From Ahaetulla prasina (lineage: Eukaryota > Chordata > Lepidosauria > Squamata > Colubridae), in NCBI RefSeq assembly GCF_028640845.1, contig NC_080541.1:156186502-156250501 (forward strand): 64,000 nucleotides of DNA, given 5' to 3'. Below, piece after piece: positions 24,701 to 36,700 of the stretch. The notes below the pieces were generated by a model. That model was not told the DNA's origin, did no database searches, and was given only the letters and a program-made list of their open reading frames with translations. Positions within the stretch are counted from its first letter, which is position 1. Each line of letters starts with the position of its first letter. Both the position numbers and the translations under genes were made by a program.

Positions 24701-27700
24701 TTGGAAATTATATTGTCCCTTGTGAGCAGACCAAAAAACTGTTGCTTGAAAGTAATGTTCATATAGTTATTTCAATCAGTAATTGAAATAATTATAGCTT
24801 CAACTGATTGGGGAATTTTTATTTACTGTTTGCCAGGTAATGTTCACCATAGGTGACATTGAAGTAGATGAGGTAATTAGTTGAGTAGGGATAAAAAATT
24901 AGTCACATTAACATAAGTCACATGTTAAACAGCTAAGTAGCTGAAAATGTTTGTTTTTTACTATGCTACTTCAGTGAAAGTTACTTGCATTTCTTTTAAT
25001 GCACATTTCCATTACACTCAGCAAGATAGATCTAGTTTTCTCCATTAGTTTGAGTTCATATGGCACAAGTTGGGTTGTTTCTCACACTTTTTTGAAAATA
25101 AGATGCCTATTCAGCATGATGCAGGCAAAATATTTTCTCTTTGCTGCAACACTACTTAAATATGTATGTTGTATATACCAAAAAAATAATAATGAAAAAG
25201 TAGGATGGACTCCATTAGATTCTGCTATGTCTCCTGAAATATTTTAATACTTTCTTTGACCTATTAGTATAAAACATTGCCATATATGACTTAGAATTGT
25301 GTTCATTTGAAAAAGAAAACTTAAAGTTCAAAATGTTATTAAATAGTTTTGGTGAAATTTCCTAACATTTTAGTTCCCATTTATGTTCTTGTTATATATT
25401 TTGCTTTGTATGTGAGTTTTAACTTCACTAAAAAATGAAATAATATGTATCTTTGAAATGCATATAAATTGCAATAAGTTACCAGAATCATGCATTATAA
25501 GTGGCTTCAGCATCTAATTGGCTAATGCTTGACTAATTGGCTAATGCTTGACTGCCTGTGTTAAAATATTAATGGGCTATGTTATTTTTTAGGCATAGTT
25601 ATTTAAACAAATAGGGAAACCAAAGGACATTAATTGAGTAGAAGTAAAATTAGCAAATATATGTATTTGATTTACTCTTGATTTGGGGAAAATACTTTAG
25701 TTTTAACAGGTACAAATACTAGCTTGTGGTGTGTTTCTCTCTCCAGGTCTGTAATGACAGAAGAATACAAAGTTCCAGATGGAATGGTTGGATTCAGTGA
25801 GTATATATATATTTACTACAGTACATTTAAAACTGTTGGAGTGGATGGTATTAATGCATTAACTGATTTGTTTGTCCATTTCTCAAGTAATTGGCAGAGG
25901 GGGAGAACAGATATCTCGTATACAGCAAGAATCTGGATGTAAAATACAGATTGCACCTGGTAATTAATTCATTTTCTTTGTTTTACGTTCCGGTTGTTTT
26001 ATGTTCCGGTTGGAACATAATTTATTGTTGCATGCACACAATTTTATTATCTTAAATTGTCAGTTTATGTCAGTGAAATTGAAACAATCATGAATTAGTT
26101 GAGTGATCTGTTGCTAAAAATCTTAAAAGCAAATTACTAATATCTGCTTACAAGTGTTCATTCTATGCTATTTACATTTGTAGATAGTGGTGGGCTTCCT
26201 GAAAGATCTTGCATGTTGACTGGAACACCTGAATCAGTACAGTAAGTTTCTTCACAAATGCTTTATGATCATGTTGATCATGTTGATCAATTTTTGTTAA
26301 AGAGGTTTTTTTTCCAGATATGTGCAGTTTTCTAACTTTTCCTAATAAGTATCCCAGGCTGTATGCTGCTGCACACGAAATATATCTAGTGCTGACTCTG
26401 AAATATGCACAATCTGCAGTGCAAATGTTTCTGATTTTTCAGTTGAGTGTTTTTATCTAGTCACTGAAAAATACTACTCTTCCAGGTTGTTTGGAAGATT
26501 CAGTAGCTCTACTGAGGCTATTTAGAGATAGTCCTCAACTTAGAACCCGTTTCTTAGCAACCATTTAAAATTACCACAGGTCATGAAAGAAATATAACCC
26601 AGATTTGAAATTCAAATATTTGCAATTCTGATGTGGCCACATTTTGGGCGCCCAGCAACCAGGCCACATATGTATCATCCACAGTCAGATGACAGCAATG
26701 TTTTTTTCCAGAAACCAGCATATACTTCCAATTCCTGAAAAAAACCATCCCATAGCAAAAAGTGAATTTGCTTAACAACCAGTGCAAAAATTGTTATGAA
26801 ATCAAATGCAATCACAAGATGATTGCTGTGTAACACTATTGTGTTAAGAAAAAGTGCAATATGAGACAACATGTTCACTTTCAAAGCATGCATTCACAGT
26901 GATTTGTTGAATAGTCTTTTAGCAATACTTGTACATTCATGATCAGCCAAGTAACAAAGTTTTGGCTAGAATTCAATTATAATTGCTTTCTCAAGTCGCA
27001 CACAGCAAGTGAGGTGTACTATTGGTTTAGTGTGGCTGTTAGTAGTATGAAGAAATCACATGCATTCTCATTTTCTCTACTTTTTCCATTTAATATTGCT
27101 GCAAATAACACATTTCAAAGTTTATACAAAAGACTATTTCATGATTTTTAGTTAGCAATGACCCTAAATATTCTGTCAAATGTTGATTGTTATTTTTTGT
27201 ACATTTTTAATTGCAAATGCTTCTTCTTTTTTCCCCCCAAGATCTGCAAAGAGATTGCTCGACCAGATAGTTGAAAAAGGAAGACCTACACCAGGTTTCC
27301 ATCATGGTGACGGCCCAGGAAATGCTGTCCAGGAAATCATGATTCCAGCTAGTAAAGCAGGATTAGTTATTGGAAAGGGTGGAGAAACTATAAAGCAGCT
27401 TCAAGTAAGCTGACAGATTTTATTTCCTAAAAATATGTGTGAACATTTAATATTTTTATGGTCTGAATGCATTAATTTTATTAAATAGGAGCGTGCAGGT
27501 GTTAAAATGGTGATGATTCAAGATGGACCACAGAACACTGGAGCAGATAAGCCTCTTAGGATCACAGGAGATCCTTACAAAGTCCAAGTAAGAACAGATT
27601 TTAAACATTAAATTGTATTTCTCACAAGAGAAATCATTGTAAGATCATTGCATTTTATGTGTACACATTTTTCTTTCAGCAAGCAAAGGAAATGGTTTTA

Positions 27701-30700
27701 GATCTAATTCGTGATCAAGGTGGCTTCAGAGAGGTACGAAATGAATATGGATCAAGAATAGGAGGCAATGAAGGATTAGATGTGAGTATGATGAATATCT
27801 TAGGCAAATTTGTACTTTAGCCTGAGTTCATCCTTATCTATGGACAAACATAAATTTCTGATTTCTTTCACTAATTTAAACAAATCTTGATTATGATGCT
27901 TTACTCTCTGTTAAATACTGATCATAAAATTGGCTTTAAAATGCTTAAAAATACTGCAGACTATCTAATTTCTCCTTCGAATATTCTTGCTCAATTGATT
28001 ACTGTTGAGTGTAATAGTGTTTTTCCTGAAGTTACATATTATATTGATTTGCTTTAAAATTCTTATTTAACATTTGTTAAAATGTATTGTGTTTCTTAAG
28101 GTACCAATACCACGGTTTGCAGTTGGTATTGTAATTGGAAGAAATGGTGAAATGATTAAAAAAATACAGAATGATGCTGGTGTAAGGATTCAATTTAAAC
28201 CAGGTAGAGTTCCTCCATGGGAAAATACATAGATTGCCTGTTTTTATCTATAATACTTAAATACTTGTAAAAATACTTATTGCTCTTGTAGATGATGGAA
28301 CAACACCCGATAGAATAGCACAGATCACAGGACCACCAGACAGATGTCAGCATGCAGCTGAAATTATTACAGATCTTCTTCGAAGTGTTCAGGTTGGTTA
28401 ATAGTTTAGCCAAGTTTTTAATTACTCTTACAAAATACTGATGATTGCTTTTTCATTACCAGATAGTAAGCTAGTGTACTGGGAAGAAGAAAAATCAAGA
28501 TTGTTATTGTTTTGTTCAGAAAAGTGTTTTCTCTGTTTAAATGAAATAGTTTGGTTGTTTTGATTGGTAGTTCTGTGAAGAAAAATAACATACTGTTGAC
28601 TTTTACAAATGTCTTACCTGTCCCTCTCTTGTTTTAAGACAATTGTAGTTCCTATAAAGGCAAAATAGAAATAATGCTTCTGCAGAACACAATATTTTTT
28701 CAGTATTTCTAATTACAATTCTTTTCACAATTTAGGCTGGCAATCCTGGAGGTCCAGGGCCTGGTGGTCGTGGTAGAGGAAGAGGTCAGGGAAATTGGAA
28801 TATGGGACCACCTGGTGGACTGCAAGAATTTAATTTTATTGTTCCCACTGGAAAAACGGGATTAATCATTGGGAAAGGTAAAAAGCCTGACTTGATTTTC
28901 ATGAAATAGAACAATAAATAAGCCATTTTCCTGTTTGAGGTCAAGAAATGGCGTTATCATTGAAAAATCCACTTCTTGGTCCTTGTTGAAGTATCACCCT
29001 GATAATAAAATCTGGCTGCAGAACTTTTGTACAGAAAAATATAGCAACTAAGATACAGCAAATGAACTTTACCCAGTAGTAATGTTACTGTCTTTAGCCT
29101 CCTTATACTGAAAGTGATTACTTCTGGAAATGGACTCCTCATTATAAATAAGAATCCTTCTATCCTACAAATCAAAACTACAATAGGATTTATGATACCT
29201 CCATCCTAGGAAAAAGATTGGATCATATGTAAAGTCTTACATATCCAGTAAGGAATTGAAACTAGACCTCACAGTTAACATCATTCTTTGACTTTTCTTC
29301 GGTGATTTCTAACTAGGTTATAATATTGATTGCAGCTAATATATTTCTCTAAATGTATCTTAGAAAGCAGTTTAAACTGCTTTCTCACTATCCATTACTG
29401 TCCCTCTCTTGTTTCCTGAATTGCACTTGAACATTCTATTTCTTTTCCATTTTTATAAAAGTGTCCCATTTAGCATAGTACTTTCAATAAGACATGAATC
29501 ACATCGGCTGTCCAGATATCAACAAAATGAGTGAATCAGTTAATAATAATAATAGTCTTTATTGTCATTGTACATCGAAATTAGTTTAGCTCTGTAATCT
29601 TTGGTTAATTCCTTCACAAATAAAAACGTAATTATTTCAGTTGAAGCAATATTTGAAAATACATTCCATGTATTTTTCTCTTATTCCTGCTATTTGTATA
29701 CTCACGATTGAGTGCCTCATATAGAAGATGAAAGCTGCCAAACTGAGGACTCTCAACAACATACTGTTCTATTTTCAGATACGTATGTTGCAAATGTATC
29801 TCCGAGCTTCTCTGATTTCTTAAAACAAAGCTATTCAGGGTTTTTCAGCATCTCAACTGTGAATTAAAACTGGAACAGCTTGCACAGTTGAAGACTACTG
29901 TATAGATGATGACGCAAAATTACATGGTTCTTGATCTCCAAGAAATAAAATTTACCATTTAACAACTACTAACAAAAAAATGGGTTAAAGATCATGCAGA
30001 AAATAATGTTTATATATTAACTATATATGTTATATCAGTAGTAATATAATGTCACCAACATAGTTCTGTTCTCACTTCAGAAGCAAGCAAAGATTATTTT
30101 TGTTATTCTTTCTAATTAAGGTTGTTAACTTACATAGATTACAGTATAATATAATTTCTTTGTAAATTCAGGTGGTGAGACTATCAAGAGCATTAGTCAG
30201 CAATCTGGTGCAAGGATAGAACTTCAGAGAAATCCTCCACCAAATGCAGATCCCAACATGAAATTATTTACTATTCGAGGGACACCACAACAGATTGATT
30301 ATGCTCGGCAGCTCATAGAAGAAAAGATTGGAGTGAGTTCTGGAAACAGCTCTTTGTTAATGTTTTTGTTGTACAAACAGCTGGTTAAGTACAGAATAGG
30401 GTTAGCTTTTTAAATTTTCTCTTTGTTCAGGATCCTTATGATATTGCTAGCTTTGAACAGTCCCATTTAAAATTACAATTGTCAAATTTGTTGCCTATTC
30501 TTAAAATCTAATGAGAAATTTAAATGGGGATTGCTTGTTCTGCACGGTCTACTGAATGATGAGAATTTAACATATTCATTAAAAAGTGTATAATTAACTA
30601 ATATGAAATACAGAAAATTAATAATTATGGAAATTATTGTGAAATGTCTGTATAAATTGTCCTCAAGTTGCAATGGTAACTGGGAATGGGAATTTCCATC

Positions 30701-33700
30701 AATAGGTGACGCAATCAAAGTGTGATATAATGTGTCCGCATGCTTAACAATGGCAAGCCCAGTATTCCCTGTTACTGTTAAGCAAGGACTGTGGAACATT
30801 AAGCGAGCATGTCCACAGCTTCCTGCTGGCTTCCAACAACCAAAATTGGGGGAAGCTGTCAAGAAGTTGCAAGTCCTAGGCAGCTTGCAAACATGCAATA
30901 AGTGGCTGCTGCCAGGTGGAAAGGGAGCAAGAGAGTGCATGAGTGGTTGGGGTGGCATGATGCAAGAGTGGCAGAGCTTGAGGTGGCAAGTGCTGCGTTG
31001 GAATATATGCAAGAGTCTGGGAGATCAAAGGACTGGTGATAACTACTGTTCAGTCATTTAGTATAGTCATAACTTTGAACTAGCTGTCATTAACCAAAGA
31101 CTATGTAATTTGAGTAAACTTCCCTTTGATCTCTTACTTCTCTGCCCTCATCTGTTCTGATGTGAGGGGTTGCAAGCTAAGGAGATAACAGCTATGTTAG
31201 AGATAGTCTTCAAGTTATGATCATTCGTTCGGTGACTAAAGTTATGATGCACTGAATGAAATACAGTTCGGACCAGTCCTTTGAATTCTGGCTGTCCCAA
31301 TGTGCTTGTCAAGTGGCTTGCACTTACGATGGTTGCAGCATTCCACATACACATTAATTTGTGATCTTTCCTATCAACTTTCCACGAGCAAAGTTTTTCT
31401 TATCAAGCCATGCAGTGTTTTTAGGAACTGTTGAAAACAGGCTACATATTAAAAATGTATATCCTCATTAGTTTATCAGCTTGAGGAAAGAGAACCCTTC
31501 CACCAGTTTTAGTAATAGCCTGTTTGTATCTACGTAGGTGTTTCCCTTAAGTCCAGTGTTCTTAAACTGGGGACTATCTGTACAGTGTAATCTTATACTT
31601 GCTATTGATGCAGAATACCCTAACTATTATAACTTACCTTAACAGGGTCCAGTAAATCCTTTGGGGCCCCCTGTGCCTCATGGACCTCATGGTGTTGTTC
31701 CTGGGCCACATGGACCCCCTGGGCCACCTCCTGGGGCTCCAATGGGACCTTACAATCCAGCTCCTTATACCCCTGGCCCTCCTGGTCCTGCACCTCAGTA
31801 AGTATTGTACACTAGTAGATATGTTTGCAGAGCAAGATCTTGTTGGATTGGGATCTGGATTTCATCTGTAGATTCTATGCAGTTTTTAAATGTGTTTGTT
31901 CTGTAACCAAACTCTTAGAAGCATTCACTTTAGAGATTTCTCTAAGAGAAAGGGTACCATTTAACTGAACATATATTCTGAATTAAAATATATATTATAA
32001 ACTGTTTAATTCATATTAGATGTGCTGTAAATCATTAGTTCTGAAGCATATATATGACGGGATTCTTGTATGCTTTCGAGGCCAGTTCTCTTCTTTATGG
32101 AGATAATCAGAATGTTCTTAGTAGATTGCAATCTAGCTTTTGCAGCAGCTATTTTACTACTTGATCTAATTATATATTACATGTTCATTTTAGTGGACCT
32201 CCAGCACCATATGCTCCACAAGGATGGGGTAATGCATATCCACATTGGCAACCACCAAATCCCCCAGACCCTGGTAAGTAAAAGCAAATGTATAAATGGT
32301 CCTAGTTTGCAATGAGATACACTTTAATCACATATTTTAGTAAAGAAAATAAGCTAAATCATTCATTAAGCCATATGATAGCAAATTAAAACTGATAGCA
32401 AATTAAAACTGAAATATGAAAATTACTTGTGAATAGGGTCATTCGAAAACATTAAGACACATTTAAGCACAGATAGTTATGAAAACCCAGTGTTTATAAG
32501 TTATGTTTACACATAATCCTTGACTAACAACCACAATTGGGACTGGAATCTCAGTTGTTGGGTAAAGTGGTCATTAATCAAGACCCCCATTTGATTGCCT
32601 CTCTCAACTACTGCAATCTCAGCACTCCTAGTTTGGTTGTTAAGCAATCTTGCAGGTTGTTAAATGGAGAGAGTCCCACATAAGGAGCATGGGGTGCCTT
32701 GGCAGGAGACCTTGGGGAGTTCTGCTCAGGGGCTCAAAATCCAAGCTCCTGAACAGAGAGCCACACCTGGCCTGCACCAAACTGCCCTGGGCCTCCCCCA
32801 CCTGTCTGAGATACCCCATACTCCTTACTTTACTGTGCTGCCCCTCCACTGTGTTTGGATTTTGGGAGCTGGCTATAAAAAGATCTGCCTACCAAACGAT
32901 TTCAGCTCCCCTCTGTATGGAAGGGAACTCCTTCAACAGGTGCAGGAACAAAGTTAAAATCTGACAGAGAAAATTGCAAATGGCAAACACAGGGTCGCAG
33001 GCCACTTTACAGCTGGTCCAAACTCTGAACAGTTGTCAAGCATCCAGTTCAGGATCATGTGACTATAGGAGTGGTGGTGCAACATTTTGCAACTGCCAGA
33101 AGTTATTTATGGACTATAAAGCCACTTTCCAATGCCATGATATCTGGGCTATGAACAGTAATGAATCAATTACCTGTATGTTGAATATGTCAGCTAAAAT
33201 TTACCCTGAATTAAATATGGAGTTAAATTTAGAACCAATACTTTTGATTTAAAAAATATGACTTTAAAATATGACTTCATACAACTAGTGGAATTGCTTT
33301 CTGAACCAACCATAAATGTATTTATTATTCAAAAGAAGGTACCACAGGATTTATTGCATTTCCTCAAGCTTGCATAAAATGCAGTCCAAATCTTAAACAA
33401 CACCTCAATTCCAAAAGTGACTTTCACATCAAACAAACCAAAATAATGCTAGTTTGACTGAAGAACAATCCTAGGTAAGCAGAGGTGGGTTTCAGCAAGT
33501 TCTGACCAGTTCTGGAGAACCAATAGCAGAAATTTTGAGTAGTTCGGAGAACCGGTAATAAAAAAATCTGACTGGCCCCGCCTCCATCTATTCTCTGAGT
33601 CCCAGCTGATCAGGAGGAAATGGGGATTTTACAGTATCCTTTCCCTGCCACGCCCACCAAGCCACACCCACAGACCCGGTAGTAAAAAAAATTGAAACAC

Positions 33701-36700
33701 ACCATTGAGGTACAGACCCCACTTTGTATACTTACATGGACAGATGGATGGAGAGAGAGAGAGAATGTTAGCAGATTAAGTTACTTTTGGAGAGTTTATA
33801 GATCTATCTTTCATAGGAATGAATGTAAATGGCAACTGATCTTAGTGATCTCTTGAGATGTTGAACTAAATATCATGCGTAATTTTCAGGTAAGCCAGCA
33901 GATCCTAATTCAGCAGCATGGGCAGCCTATTACGCCCACTACTATCAACAGCAAGCACAGCCACCCCCTGCAGCTCCACCTAGTGCACCACCTGCCACTC
34001 AGACTAATGGACAAGGTACCGTGCTTGTATCAATATAACAAAAATACCAAAATAGCTGTTCTGTTTCCCTTCCCCCAATACTCCCAGCAAAGAGTCAGTC
34101 AGAGGCCTCCTTTTCTGATTTATTTACATATATATAAATGTCCTGGCTACGTCTACCCACGGGCCTGCCAAGTTTCTGGAGATAACAAGGAAATTACAGA
34201 TAAAGCCAGAATTACTCACGAATATATTCTTCCCTCCGTTGATACAGATTGCCCGCCCAAATTCATTACTTTGTCCAAGACAAAAAACCAGGAAGTCCCG
34301 CCTCCTATTTATAGTCTCTGCAGATGTCACTGCATGACAATTATGACTTGGCTTTGTCCCAACTCTTCCGCTGCTGCGCACGCCGATCACGCCTACGTAA
34401 CCTTGCATCACTCCAAAACTGTTCTTGGGGCGTTGCCAAATCAGAAGGAGGCTCCATGGAATCAGGCTTTGCCGGCCCCTCCTCCTCCCTTTGAGTGGGT
34501 GCCAGGGAGGGAAAGGGCTCAAGAGAAGCAGGGCTGGCCAGGTCTTCTCCCTCACTTTCTGAATCCAGGAGTCCGGGTCCAGGAACCTGGGTCACAACAA
34601 TAGCTTTTTTAACAGTTAAAGTATCTTATTCAAATCTTACAATATTTTGAAAGAATTGTTTTATTATAATTTCACCAATTAAATATTTGAAGCTTTGTAT
34701 GTTGTAAGCTAGTTTCTGTACTAAAATCAGTAAGATATCTTAAAGATGTTTGGGACAGCTAATTTATGATAAGGTGTTTGATTGATGAGAATTTTAACCA
34801 AAATTGGGCTGGGATTTGGGCAACTTTCCAGTAATCTCCATATCTCTTTTTTTTACTAGTTTTCTTATATTCCAAGCAATTATGTTGTTGAGCCAATTAA
34901 ATAAAACTCCCAGGATATCATCCTTCTCATAAAATGTGTCCAGAATTCAAGAAATATTTTTTTTCTAAAGTTATTCCTCAGGAAAAAATGAATTCATACA
35001 ATATGCCAAAATGTTTTGGTAATATGGGAATGAACCCCAAGCAATACTAGACTTGCCGTTTCACTACTGCAGTCTGGAGTTTGTATACATTATCTTAGCT
35101 TTTAGTTTATGCTTTACAAGAAATGGGTTATTCAACTTCGTTGAAATTGAATGGCTATTAAATCAGGGTATAAAATCCTGCACTGTGTAAAAGAGGTGGG
35201 GGTAATAGGCTTGTGAAGTTAATACCATTCAAGCTTGGTTTCGAAAAAAAATGCAGGATTTCAGTTTTAACTTGAAAGTATATAAGAGAAAGATGACAAT
35301 AATCAGCAGGAATTGTGAAATATAGTCCAGTAGAACATACTATGACTGCACTAGTGAAAACCCAAAAACTGAATTTGAATCTAAAATTAATTCAGATCAA
35401 CTTAATGATTTAAAGGTTTATATTATATTTCCAGTCAAATGATTACACACGAATTGAACAAAAATCGTGTTCTTAATTTGAATTGTATATTCTTCCAAGT
35501 ATCTCCCCAGATAAAGAAATGTACATGTCTTAATGGTTAAAAGATGGGGCACCTGCAGCTAAAATTCTGTGCATGATAGGTGCAAATGAGGCATTTCTAA
35601 ACTGAGACATGCAAAGTATTTGAAAACAAAAATGTTAACTTTTGATGTAAGATTTTTACTCTTTCATTAGAATAAAATGTAGGTGATTGGAACTGAATCT
35701 TTTTAGTTTTTTATTTTACTCACACTATTTTTTGTTCAATCAGGAGATCAACCAAATCCAGCACCAGCAGGGCAGGTAGATTATACCAAGGCTTGGGAAG
35801 AATACTATAAAAAAATGGGTATGTTTATTTACTTTTGATTTTTAAATTTTACTTCTCAGAAGTTTTACTGATTCATAACACAATTTTATTTTGAAAAAAC
35901 AAAGCTCCTTTTGTGACTTGAGTGTACAGAAAGCTTTTATGGCATCTTTACTTTTACAGAGCAAAAAGTGCATTCTGCAATCTAATATTTGTAGTTTGAT
36001 TTCTACAACAAAACACCAACTAGGAGTAGTCTTGCAAGCAATATCATTTGTATGGGAAAAGTTACGTTTAATAAGGTTTATTTGATAGACTTAAACTGGG
36101 CACATTTCCAAAACTGCCAAAGCAGTTTTTAGTGGAAATATTAGTACTTGAGATTAAAAGCCACTAAGTGAATCCAGTCCATTGCCTCATGTCGGAATGT
36201 TTCCAGCAGCTAACATGGGAACAAAAAAGTTAAAAAATGACTTATCAAAACTTTAATTTTTACTGTTCCATTATGGTCGAAAAAAATCAAATACATTTAT
36301 TATAGCCTTTGACTAGTCTTCATAGTAAAAATGAGAAACAGTTTAACACAACAATTTGTTATTGGGAAAGAAAAAAACGATAGGATAGTATAACGTCTAA
36401 TTTAAAATTTTGCACAGTTGTATGACATGGTGAATATATTTAGCCACCTGTTATTTGAGTGTGGGGTTAGCATCCCTTAAAAGATAATTAATCTAAAATT
36501 TATCAGAGTGGCCCTCATATTTGGAAATGATTGAGAGGATCAGAGCATGTCTTTGAGCATCGTAAAACGGACACAAGCACAAGTTTCACTCCCTGGATCC
36601 ACAAGGGAAAAGTCTCTGCAAATAAGGAATCCCATAAACTCAGTAGAATAGCCTAATAGGAGGGCATCAAAGCAGACTCTAGAAGAGGCCTATCTATACT

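Noticed and set aside
30482..31061. 176-codon minus-strand and 109-codon plus-strand frames in FUBP1 intron 14
   Set aside because: They overlap a TIR-type repeat and have no family resemblance or splice signals.
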